Of a DNA stretch of 48,009 nt, positions 27,301-34,278 are shown in pieces. The position numbers and the translations under genes are program-made. The DNA is from Candidatus Omnitrophota bacterium (GTDB taxonomy: Bacteria > Omnitrophota > Koll11 > Zapsychrales > Fredricksoniimonadaceae): positions 1 through 48,009 of the forward strand of contig JADFXE010000001.1 in the NCBI GenBank assembly GCA_015233705.1. The letters run 5' to 3'. A model generated the notes under the pieces. It worked only from the letters and a program-made list of their open reading frames with translations. It was not told the DNA's origin and searched no databases. Positions within the stretch are counted from its first letter, which is position 1. Every line of letters begins with the position of its first letter.

Positions 27301-28067
27301 CACAGGAGAAGAAATCAGCAGAACAGCAGGCCCACGACCTTCTGGCCGAGGAAAAGTATCAGGAGGCGGCTGAGTTATACCTCCAGGCGGCCAAAGGTTT
27401 CCAACGTCAGGGCAAGCGTGACCGGGCCGCGATCTGTCTGGCCGCTTCCGCCAGCAGCCGGGCGCTGATATTGGGAGAAAAGACGTTCCATCGTGTGGCT
27501 TCCCTTTATGAAGAGGCGGCCCAGGAGGCTGAGGCGGCGCGTGACCTGGAGTATGCCTCCATGCTCTACAAGTATGCCGCCATTGCCTATGAGCGGGATA
27601 ATGACAACAATTCCTTTTCAGAGTGTTTCTTCAAGTCCAAAGAGGCGTACCGCAGGTTCCTGATCCAGGACCTTTTTCATATTGAAGATGCCAAAGGCAA
27701 GGACCGGATCAGGGTCAGTTTCAAGCAATTTACCAAGCGGATTGTTCCGTTGATCACATCGACCGTTGCTTCCCTTTTATGGGGCCATGGTGAGCGTCCG
27801 CACAGGATCGTACTTTTCGGCCTGGTTTTAATTCTTATTTTTGCGGCGTTTTATACTCACGGTAACCTTATGAGGGATGGCGTTGCCATGAGGCCGAATT
27901 TTATCCAGGCATGCTACTTCAGCTTTACTACTTATACCAAGGTGGGTCCTGACAGCATGACGCCTGCCGGATTTAACAAGGTTTTTGCGGTGGCAGAGTC
28001 TTTCATCGGGATTTTTACGATCCCGCTCTATTTGACAGGACTTTGCCGTAAGTATTTGAGATATTAA
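27297..28067 (+). CDS. TPR protein with C-terminal 2-TM ion-channel-like domain
   Basis: A 256-aa protein. Residues 1-115 are helical repeats of TPR/SNAP type ('AEEKYQEAAELYLQAAKGF', 'YEEAAQEAEAARDLEYAS'). Two membrane helices (about 165-185 and 222-246) flank a pore-loop-like segment 'CYFSFTTYTKVGPDSMTP'. This copies the ion_trans_2 layout, but the potassium filter TVGYGD is replaced by TKVGPD, so selectivity is doubtful. It starts in an ATGA overlap with the STAS gene. Its role beside the Mla and partner-switch genes is unknown. Confidence 0.7.
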   Translation: MTQEKKSAEQQAHDLLAEEKYQEAAELYLQAAKGFQRQGKRDRAAICLAASASSRALILGEKTFHRVASLYEEAAQEAEAARDLEYASMLYKYAAIAYERDNDNNSFSECFFKSKEAYRRFLIQDLFHIEDAKGKDRIRVSFKQFTKRIVPLITSTVASLLWGHGERPHRIVLFGLVLILIFAAFYTHGNLMRDGVAMRPNFIQACYFSFTTYTKVGPDSMTPAGFNKVFAVAESFIGIFTIPLYLTGLCRKYLRY

Positions 28068-28137
28068 GGAGCTTTCAGCTTTCAGCTCTCAGCTTTCAGT
28101 GGCTGACGGCTGATGGTTGAGGGCTGATTGCTCAAGA
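28068..28137. repeat. Intergenic CAGC/CTGA-rich hairpin repeat, copy 2
   Basis: Begins right after the stop of the TPR-channel gene with GAGCTTTCAGCTTTCAGCTCTCAGC and continues with GGCTGACGGCTGATGG toward the apbE-like gene. It has the same layout as copy 1: TCAGC units followed by CTGA units, all in the same orientation. Confidence 0.75.
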
Positions 28138-29115
28138 ATGCCTTCAACAAATTCAACAATTTCTCGCCCTAATCTGCCCCCAGGCCTCAAAGAATACTAT
28201 GAGATCAGGTCCTATTTCGGGACCACGGTCTGGATCCACTGCTTCTACGACGATAAAGTCGATATGTCATCGGCGGCCAAGGCCTGCTGGCAAAAGGCTG
28301 ATCTGATTCAGTCCTACATGAATGTGTACGCCGAGCCGCGGGAGGGGAATCTGAGTTGGCTTAATAAGGCCGGGACGCAGGGAATTCGCGTTCAGGAAGA
28401 TATTTTTAAACTTCTTAAGCATGCCCTGGCGTATTGTCGATTAACCGATGGGGCATATGATGTTACGATATTTCCTCTGGTTCAGCTGTGGAAAAATGCT
28501 GCCAAGGAAGGCCGGTTGCCGGATAAGAAATTGGTCGAAAGTGTCAAAGATCAGGTTGGCTATCAGAATGTCGTTTTGCAGGGGCCGGATCTAGTCTTTT
28601 TTATGAAAAAAGGCATGATGATTGACCTAGGCTCCCCGGCGTCGGGATATTTTTGCGACGAGGTTGCCGCGATCCTTGATGCGCACGGTATCAGGCACTT
28701 CATGGTGGACGGCGGCGGCGAGCTGTTTTGCCGGGGAAAGAACAGAGGCGAGATCCCCTGGAGCGTGGGTGTCCAGGACCCGTTCAATAAGGATAAGATA
28801 TTTACTGCCATAGACTTACAAGATAAAGGGATCTCCACATCCGGCAATTACGAGAAGTTCTCAACGATAGGGACAGAGAAATTCGCCCATATCATTGACC
28901 CCAGGACCGGGTATCCCCAAAAGGGTGCGGCCAGCGTGACAGTGGTGGCTGAAACGACCCAGGCAGCCAATGAATTGTCAACCGCACTTTGCGTGATGGG
29001 TGGCAGGAAGGGTTTGGAATTTATTCGCTCACTGAAAAATGTTGAAGCCCTTATCATCGAAAATCAGAATGATAAAATTGTTGAATATCGCAGCAGGGCA
29101 TTTGAAAAAAATTAG
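28138..29115 (+). CDS. apbE: ApbE-like FAD:protein FMN transferase
   Basis: A 325-aa enzyme that attaches FMN to threonine in target proteins. 'HIIDPRTGYP' at 251-260, 'VDGGGELFCRG' and 'FPLVQLWK' match the family. The usual DLGGIAKGY flavin-site segment reads DLGSPASGY, an atypical change at the Lys position. No signal peptide or lipobox is seen. The first residues (PSTNSTIS) are read from a TTCAACAA repeat that recurs downstream of the gene, so the true start may lie later, near 28180. It is separated from the neighbouring genes by repeats on both sides. Confidence 0.82.
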   Translation: MPSTNSTISRPNLPPGLKEYYEIRSYFGTTVWIHCFYDDKVDMSSAAKACWQKADLIQSYMNVYAEPREGNLSWLNKAGTQGIRVQEDIFKLLKHALAYCRLTDGAYDVTIFPLVQLWKNAAKEGRLPDKKLVESVKDQVGYQNVVLQGPDLVFFMKKGMMIDLGSPASGYFCDEVAAILDAHGIRHFMVDGGGELFCRGKNRGEIPWSVGVQDPFNKDKIFTAIDLQDKGISTSGNYEKFSTIGTEKFAHIIDPRTGYPQKGAASVTVVAETTQAANELSTALCVMGGRKGLEFIRSLKNVEALIIENQNDKIVEYRSRAFEKN

Positions 29116-29187
29116 CAACAGTAGTAATCAAAAAATAGAAATTCAGTTCATCAATCGCAACGTTTTAAAATCCTCGCCGGAATTCTC

Positions 29188-29300
29188 TTCAACAATTTCA
29201 ACAATGCCTGATTTCCCATCCGCGTTAGAATAATTTCTTGACACATTTTAAGGTTGATTGGTATACTCTGCCACATTATTAGATTGTTGAAATGTTGAAT
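29188..29300. repeat. Inverted TTCAACAA repeats flanking a promoter
   Basis: TTCAACAATTTCAACAAT at 29188-29205 and its near-perfect reverse complement at 29283-29300 (one base shorter in the middle) enclose a promoter. A related direct copy lies at 28143-28163, at the beginning of the apbE frame. The gap 29116-29355 holds no gene. Confidence 0.75.
29238..29267 (+). promoter_or_regulatory. Strong predicted promoter before the HTH regulator and magnetosome genes
   Basis: Perfect TTGACA (29238-29243), an 18-nt spacer, and TATACT (29262-29267). It is the best promoter-like sequence just upstream of the regulator and mamI. It lies inside a pair of inverted repeats. Confidence 0.65.
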
Positions 29301-29334
29301 CACTTGGGATGTTTTATCACGCGCTTAAGTGATT
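29298..29334. promoter_or_regulatory. Candidate operator or leader hairpin
   Basis: AATCACTT (29298-29305) and AAGTGATT (29327-29334) are perfect 8-bp inverted arms about 31 nt downstream of the -10 box and 21 nt before the regulator start. Autoregulation by the HTH protein is a possible role. Confidence 0.45.
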
Positions 29335-29355
29335 AAATCGTATAAAGATAGGCTT

Positions 29356-29772
29356 ATGCAAGACCTTTCGAACTCAGCCCCGGTGCAGACGATCAACAGG
29401 TTTATGCCCAATCAATATTTCACAACTTCCCAGGCCGCAAAAATACTTCACGTTACCCGTTTCACTGTTCTTAATTGGATCAAGTCAGGCAAGCTTAAGG
29501 CTGTGGCAACCCTGGGTGGTCATCAGCGAATCCCCAAGCGTTCCCTTGAGGCTTTTTTGGATCAGGATCAATCATTAGGTCAGGCACCTCTTGCAGAGGC
29601 CGGCATTCAGGCACAGAAAGCTGATCATGAAGCGCCCAAGAGCGGTGTTTCCCAAAGGGCGGCTTTGGCGGCCCGCAAGGCCAATATTTCCCGCATGCTC
29701 AAAAGAAGTGCTTTCGTATCTGGAAAATATATCGCTTCGTTCAAGAACGAGGTTTCACATATTCTGGCATAA
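29356..29772 (+). CDS. MerR/excisionase-type HTH DNA-binding protein
   Basis: A 138-aa protein. The winged-helix segment 'YFTTSQAAKILHVTRFTVLNWIKSGKLKAV' with 'GGHQRIPKRSLEAFL' (residues about 22-67) matches the excisionase/BldC-type HTH family. The C-terminal half is basic and unassigned. I choose the ATG at 29356 with TAGG upstream; a GTG at 29329 lacks a ribosome binding site and lies in the inverted repeat. It stands directly before mamI behind a strong promoter, so it is a candidate regulator of the magnetosome cluster. That role is an inference. Confidence 0.75.
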   Translation: MQDLSNSAPVQTINRFMPNQYFTTSQAAKILHVTRFTVLNWIKSGKLKAVATLGGHQRIPKRSLEAFLDQDQSLGQAPLAEAGIQAQKADHEAPKSGVSQRAALAARKANISRMLKRSAFVSGKYIASFKNEVSHILA

Positions 29773-29828
29773 CGGCAGTAACAAGCGAAAAACTAAGGTT
29801 GTTGTTAACAACGGAAGGAGAAGGTGAA

Positions 29829-29999
29829 ATGGTTCATATTATCGGAGGTGCTATTGCAGCGTTATTGGGGCTCGTTGGCATTATCGGTTGGTGGGACAAT
29901 TTCGGCGATTTTCTGCGCGGGTCTTTGCCGCTGGCGCTGTTTATCGGCGGACTCATCGCGGTCAATACCGGTTTGAAGTTCCTGAAGGACAAGAAATAA
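29829..29999 (+). CDS. mamI: Magnetosome membrane protein MamI
   Basis: A 56-aa protein with two transmembrane helices (about 4-21 and 34-51) joined by a short loop. The pattern 'GLVGIIGWW-x-LRGSLPLAL-x-GLIAVNTG' follows proteobacterial MamI closely, with glycine-rich helices and a WW pair before the loop. MamI is needed for magnetosome membrane invagination in Magnetospirillum. The ATG follows a strong GGAAGGAGAAGG. It is shorter than typical MamI (about 70-77 aa) because the basic tail is only KFLKDKK. A terminator follows at once. Confidence 0.8.
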   Translation: MVHIIGGAIAALLGLVGIIGWWDNFGDFLRGSLPLALFIGGLIAVNTGLKFLKDKK

Positions 30000-30034
30000 G
30001 ATCCTCTGATCATAAGGTCAGCGGATCTTTTTTT
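29999..30034 (+). terminator. Rho-independent terminator after mamI
   Basis: AGATCCTCTGATC pairs with GGTCAGCGGATCT (12 of 13 pairs including one G-U, one mismatch) around an ATAA loop. A run of seven T follows (30028-30034). It begins on the last base of the mamI stop codon, so mamI should be expressed at a different level from the genes behind it. Confidence 0.8.
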
Positions 30035-30063
30035 CATGGGTACGGCAGCACATGTGAGGCGTC

Positions 30064-30285
30064 ATGATTGGCAAGAAGAATCAAAAATGTTTCAGCCCCT
30101 GGTTTGGATTCCTGGTCATTCTCGCGGTTTGTATCGTGATCGCAAGCGCGATCTTTTTTGAGTCCAAGGGCAGCCGCCGGCATCGCAGGGCGGTGCACAA
30201 GACGCCGGCGCCAGTCGCCATGCAGGCCGCATTCCCGAATCCGGGTCCTGGCACAGGTGCGACGGATGAGAAATTGGCATTTTGA
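30064..30285 (+). CDS. Small single-pass membrane protein of unknown function
   Basis: A 73-aa protein with a basic N-terminus, one transmembrane helix (about 13-32), then a strongly basic stretch (KGSRRHRRAVHK) and a Pro/Gly-rich tail. I recognise no family. It lies between mamI and the mamE-like gene, so it may be a lineage-specific magnetosome membrane protein. The upstream AGGCGTC gives only a weak ribosome binding site. The gap before mamE (30286-30353) shows no clear promoter. Confidence 0.5.
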   Translation: MIGKKNQKCFSPWFGFLVILAVCIVIASAIFFESKGSRRHRRAVHKTPAPVAMQAAFPNPGPGTGATDEKLAF

Positions 30286-30353
30286 TCCGCAATGGTTTGG
30301 TAAGTTGCCATTGAGGATTAACGAACGGTTAAAAGACGGACAGCGGAGTGGAT

Positions 30354-31739
30354 ATGCCGGAAGATAATAAGCCGCAAGATGGTAAAGACGAGTTTTGCAA
30401 TCAGCCGATCGGCCCCTGGATTATCGGCGTGGTCGCTCTTTCGATCATGTCGGTTTTTTGGGTCGTGATGAAGCGCGATGATATCTTGCAGGGCGCGGCC
30501 GAGGTGGAGCCGCCTAAGGTCAAGTTACCGATTCCCGGCGAACCATCATTTCCTAAAGGCGTTATTCCGGCAGCCATGCCAGTCCAGACGGATCAGAATT
30601 ACAAGGTCGCGGCCCTGACCAAGGCAACACCCAACGGCGGCATGCAGCTGGTGGCCAACCAGACCAACGTCGGTTTTCAGGATTCTTTGAAATTCGCTGT
30701 CAATGCGATCATCCCTTCGGTGTGTGACATTCATGCCCAGCGTATCGTCCGTTCTCCGGCGGGAAGGCCGGCCGTGGATGCCCAGAACATGCAGTTCGTT
30801 CCTCCGTTTAACGGCGTCATTGATAAATTTATCGAGAACAAGGGTTTTGAGAATATCGGGGCTGGCATCATTGTTGATGAACGCGGCTATGTCATGACTA
30901 ATTCGCACGTGACCTTTGAGGCCACGGATATTGTCGTGACGGTCTTTGGTTCGCCGGCCAAGGATTACCATGCCGATCTTGTGGCCCAGGATCCCAAGAC
31001 AGACCTGGCGCTTTTGAAGCTCAGGGCTGATGGTCCGTTTCCGGAAGCCATGATCGGCGATTCCAGTTTTACCCAGATCGGTGATTATGTGGTGGCCGTG
31101 GGCAGTCCATTCGGCATTGAGCAGACCGTGACCAGCGGGATCGTGAGCGGCATACGCAAGTCTATCGTAATCGAAGGTGTCCAGTACAAGAATCTTTTTC
31201 AGACCGACACGCCGATCAACCGCGGTTCCTCCGGCGGTCCGTTGGTCAATCTTAAGGGTGAGGTGATCGGGGTCGCGACCGCGATCTACGCACCGACCGG
31301 AGTTTTCAGCGGCACCGGCTTTGCCATCCCGATGAATGATTGTAAAGATTTTCTTTCGAGGAACCTGGGCAAGAACTATTCTTTCCCGGTCGATCAGAAA
31401 GGCATGCTGGCGGCCCAGCCGGTCGATATCCCCAATGTCAAGAAGGCCCCGGTGCCGATCCGTTTCGGGCTTGAGGTCATGCCCATGGATTCGGTCATCG
31501 CCAAGCATTTTGGGTTAAGGGATCAGCAGGGCGTCCTGGTTAACCGGGTCATGCATGGTTCACCAGCGGAGGATGCCGGTATCCAGCGCGGCGATGTCAT
31601 TCTTTCGGTGGCTGGCGTCAAGATCACGGACAAAGATGAGATTCCGAAGGTCGTCGCGAATTTCAGGGCTGGCGAGAACGTCAATGTGAAGATCCAGAGG
31701 AACGGCAAGATCGACGAGATATTGGTGAGGTTGCAATGA
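30354..31739 (+). CDS. mamE: MamE-like membrane-anchored HtrA serine protease
   Basis: A 461-aa protein. One transmembrane helix (about 20-39), a trypsin-like HtrA domain and a C-terminal PDZ domain (about 365-461). The catalytic triad is complete: H185 (TNSHVT), D217 (KTDLALL) and S293 (GSSGGPL). MamE sorts proteins to magnetosomes and cleaves MamE, MamO and MamP in Magnetospirillum. Unlike proteobacterial MamE, no CXXCH magnetochrome motif is present and only one PDZ is seen. The ATG at 30354 follows GGAG. A general DegP-like protease is the alternative; context strongly favours MamE. Confidence 0.82.
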   Translation: MPEDNKPQDGKDEFCNQPIGPWIIGVVALSIMSVFWVVMKRDDILQGAAEVEPPKVKLPIPGEPSFPKGVIPAAMPVQTDQNYKVAALTKATPNGGMQLVANQTNVGFQDSLKFAVNAIIPSVCDIHAQRIVRSPAGRPAVDAQNMQFVPPFNGVIDKFIENKGFENIGAGIIVDERGYVMTNSHVTFEATDIVVTVFGSPAKDYHADLVAQDPKTDLALLKLRADGPFPEAMIGDSSFTQIGDYVVAVGSPFGIEQTVTSGIVSGIRKSIVIEGVQYKNLFQTDTPINRGSSGGPLVNLKGEVIGVATAIYAPTGVFSGTGFAIPMNDCKDFLSRNLGKNYSFPVDQKGMLAAQPVDIPNVKKAPVPIRFGLEVMPMDSVIAKHFGLRDQQGVLVNRVMHGSPAEDAGIQRGDVILSVAGVKITDKDEIPKVVANFRAGENVNVKIQRNGKIDEILVRLQ

Positions 31740-32353
31740 AAACGAAAAAGAAGCCGGCGTCAGCTGTGATGTCAGATAATTTTCAGAGACAGGCCAAGGG
31801 CCTTTTCGAAAAGGTCAAGAAGTTTGCCGTGGCGCAGCCTGTGCTGTTTGCGGGGCTTCTGATCGCGGCGATCATTTTTGTTTGCTGGCTGGTGTCTTCC
31901 TGGGAACTCTGGCCTGAGGCGAAGGAGCCGCAGCCTGTGCAAAGAGGCGTTGTTATCGAAAAGGGTGACAGTGCATTGTGGCTGGGCATGGAAGTTGCGC
32001 CGGTCACAAGGACCATCAGGAAGGATTTCAAGATCCCCGGTAACATCAAGGGCATGTTCGTCATCAATGAGGGCAAAGAGCTTGCTGGGCAGTATGGCGT
32101 CAAGACGGCCGATGTTATTGTCTCCATCAGCCGCAGGGCTGTACCAACCTCGCGCGAGTTCATCAAGGTGGTCAATGGTGTTCCTTACCGCGAAGGGATC
32201 CTTCTGGAGATCTTCCGGGATGGGAAGAGTTTCTATCTGACCATTCCTTTTTCATATCAGTACGGTCCGCTCATGGGGCCTAATAAGGGAAGCTGGCAGC
32301 TCGGCTCGCCGCTTGTAGGACAGGGCATGCAGTACGGACCGGTTTTTAGATAA
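31736..32353 (+). CDS. Membrane-anchored single-PDZ protein
   Basis: A 205-aa protein with a basic N-terminus, one transmembrane helix (about 34-55) and one PDZ domain (about 80-172). 'LWLGMEVAPV' and 'IKGMFVINE' closely parallel 'HWLGMELIPL' and 'TKGLLIDEI' of the second PDZ of the MamP-like protein downstream, so the two domains share origin. No CXXCH motif. It overlaps mamE by 4 nt (ATGA) and may act as a separate PDZ arm of the MamE protease. A specific Mam name is not assigned. Confidence 0.68.
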   Translation: MKTKKKPASAVMSDNFQRQAKGLFEKVKKFAVAQPVLFAGLLIAAIIFVCWLVSSWELWPEAKEPQPVQRGVVIEKGDSALWLGMEVAPVTRTIRKDFKIPGNIKGMFVINEGKELAGQYGVKTADVIVSISRRAVPTSREFIKVVNGVPYREGILLEIFRDGKSFYLTIPFSYQYGPLMGPNKGSWQLGSPLVGQGMQYGPVFR

Positions 32354-32417
32354 AGCTATCAGCGCTCAGCTATCAGCTCTGTCAGCTGCTGAAAGCTGAA
32401 AGCTCAATGGAGGAAAT
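32354..32417. repeat. Intergenic CAGC/CTGA-rich hairpin repeat, copy 3
   Basis: AGCTATCAGCGCTCAGCTATCAGC followed by the complementary GCTGAAAGCTGAAAGCT. It fills the gap from the PDZ gene stop to the ribosome binding site AGGAAAT of the next gene. Confidence 0.78.
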
Positions 32418-33926
32418 ATGGTAAAGAAGCCGCAAGGGAAAAACCTCGAGAGATCCTTTGAGGAATTCAAGACGCAGTTTAAAAATGCCGACCTGAACAC
32501 CTATTTTATTTTCGGCGCGATCATCCTGATCCTGATCGTCGGTGTCTATGCGTTATTTTCTCCCGAAGCCAAGAGCGCCAGACAGGGGAATCCTGCTTGC
32601 GGCATGATCGTGATCGCGACAAATGGGACGGCTTTGGCCTCCAGCGTGGCAGCGAGCTTAAACGAGGCGCGTTATTTTCTGGTGGTCAATCCTCTGAATG
32701 GAAAGCATGTTGAAGCGCTCAAGAATCCCTATCGCGGGCCGGATCTGAATTCGCAGCTTGTTTATCTGATCGCCAGTAAAGGTGAAGAGGCGGTTATTGT
32801 CGGGAGCATTGACAAGCAAAGTTATGACATCCTCATGCAGTTTGGCATCCGGGTGTTCGGCGGGTATCAGGGCCAGGCAATGAAGGTCGTCAAACTTTAC
32901 CGTCAGGCCAGGATCGCGGCATCGCTTCAGCCAACGGATACTTTAGCTCAGCAGAACGTTGTTGTACCCCAGACGCCTCCGGTTGTTCAGCCCAATGCCC
33001 AGGTCGCTTTTGGTCCTGGGATGGGGTATGGGCGGGGCATGGGCGGCGGGAATGGTCCTTTCTGTCCCCTCCCCAATACCGTGCAGCAGGCCGGTGTCAT
33101 GCAGATGAACGCGATGCAGGCCAATGCCATGCCGGCAGGAATGGGAATGAATCAGTCTTATTGTCCGCTGCCCAACCAGCCGGTGGCCATGCAAGGTGGT
33201 ATGGGGATGTATCAGCAGCCGAATTGTCCGTTGCCTAACAGAATGCAGGCCATGGGGCAGGGTGTTCAGGCGGCTTTTGGCTGGGGTCAGCAGGCGTTTG
33301 TGTGCCCGGTCTGCAACTGGCGCATGAAGGCCAATCGCCAGGGGAACAGTTTCCCGAGCTGTCCGAACTGCGGGGCTCCATCCATGGCGTTGGACATGCA
33401 GAATCAGACTCAGAATAGAGAAGGGACGTTCTTTCCCGACGGGATCTTTGCGGCCAATCAGGCGCCGATGAATCAGCAATTCAATCAGATGCCTGTTCAG
33501 CAGAATTTCGGGCAGGGTGTTGATGTCAGCCGACCATTCATTTGTCCCAACTGCAACTGGCGGATGTACGCTCAACAGGGGATGAATGAATTTCCCCGCT
33601 GTCCTAATTGCGGCCAGGTCATGGCGTCAGCCGGCGGATACCCGCAAAATCAAAATTTCCAGAATCAGAATGTTCAGTACAACGCGGCGCCAAACGGATT
33701 TTACGGTAACGGGAATTTTGGCAACCAGGTTGCCATGGCACAAGCGACGCCGACGCAAGCGCCTCCGTTTGTTGAAGGCACGCCGATGCCCCACGCTTAT
33801 CGCGGGACGTGCACGAATTGTCATCAGATATTGCCGGCTCCGGCGGGCATGCAGAATAATCAGGCGCAGAATGTGCCGGTGCAACAGGATCCGAATTCAG
33901 CACGCATCGTCATTGGTGGGAAATAA
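32418..33926 (+). CDS. Chimera: NifX-like domain, zinc ribbons and a magnetochrome motif
   Basis: A 502-aa protein with a unique layout. One transmembrane helix (about 29-47) precedes a NifX/NifY dinitrogenase-cofactor-like domain (about 61-165; 'YFLVVNPLNGKHVEAL', 'QFGIRVFGGYQGQAMKVV'). A Met/Gln/Asn/Gly-rich linker carries three CPLPN motifs (216, 249, 270). Two near-identical zinc ribbons follow (C296/C299/C315/C318 and C376/C379/C395/C398, both with CNWRM). A magnetochrome-type heme site C465-TNC-H469, preceded by 'TPMPHAYRG', ends the domain series. Magnetochromes are known only from magnetosome proteins. The combination suggests iron or cofactor handling with electron transfer. Confidence 0.75.
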   Translation: MVKKPQGKNLERSFEEFKTQFKNADLNTYFIFGAIILILIVGVYALFSPEAKSARQGNPACGMIVIATNGTALASSVAASLNEARYFLVVNPLNGKHVEALKNPYRGPDLNSQLVYLIASKGEEAVIVGSIDKQSYDILMQFGIRVFGGYQGQAMKVVKLYRQARIAASLQPTDTLAQQNVVVPQTPPVVQPNAQVAFGPGMGYGRGMGGGNGPFCPLPNTVQQAGVMQMNAMQANAMPAGMGMNQSYCPLPNQPVAMQGGMGMYQQPNCPLPNRMQAMGQGVQAAFGWGQQAFVCPVCNWRMKANRQGNSFPSCPNCGAPSMALDMQNQTQNREGTFFPDGIFAANQAPMNQQFNQMPVQQNFGQGVDVSRPFICPNCNWRMYAQQGMNEFPRCPNCGQVMASAGGYPQNQNFQNQNVQYNAAPNGFYGNGNFGNQVAMAQATPTQAPPFVEGTPMPHAYRGTCTNCHQILPAPAGMQNNQAQNVPVQQDPNSARIVIGGK

Positions 33927-34008
33927 GTTTGGAGCTGCCAGCTCGCAGACTTCAGCTGACAGCTGATGACTGAAAGCTGATAGCGGATAGAAAAAGAAAG
34001 GGGTTCAT
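33927..34008. repeat. Intergenic CAGC/CTGA-rich hairpin repeat, copy 4
   Basis: GAGCTGCCAGCTCGCAGACTTCAGC followed by TGACAGCTGATGACTGAAAGCTGA, then AAAGAAAGGGG as the ribosome binding site of the next gene. A more diverged copy than the others. Confidence 0.7.
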
Positions 34009-34269
34009 ATGGGCAAGCCGATCATTTGCACACATTGTAACGGTGAGATGCAGCAGTATTCAGGTCCTCGCTATAACCGCAGGGTCGCCGGGTTCTTTAT
34101 CATCGGCGGTATTGTGGCAACGCTTTTTTGGATCGGCGCGGTTCTGGGCATTCCGCTGATCATTATTGGTCTTTATATGCTGGGAGCCAAGAGGGACCTG
34201 TGGGTTTGCAAAGAGTGCAATACCGCGATCGAACGGTTCAACATCGATTCTGACAAGTTAGGGAAATAG
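34009..34269 (+). CDS. Small zinc-ribbon membrane protein
   Basis: An 86-aa protein with a CTHC pair (residues 7-10), two transmembrane helices (about 27-58) and a CKEC pair (about 66-69) followed by an acidic/basic tail. The Cys pairs on both sides of a helical hairpin could join to form one zinc ribbon on the cytoplasmic side. It lies between the magnetochrome chimera and mamP, so a magnetosome role is likely by context. No family recognised. Confidence 0.6.
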   Translation: MGKPIICTHCNGEMQQYSGPRYNRRVAGFFIIGGIVATLFWIGAVLGIPLIIIGLYMLGAKRDLWVCKECNTAIERFNIDSDKLGK

Positions 34270-34278
34270 CGGAGTCTT

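Noticed and set aside
29829..29999. mamI as a random small hydrophobic frame
   Set aside because: Strong ribosome binding site, terminator exactly at the stop, and a good pattern match to MamI in a cluster of other mam genes.
30546..31508. 320-aa open frame on the minus strand
   Set aside because: Opposite the MamE-like protease with a full catalytic triad; shadow frame rich in His/Arg/Asp.
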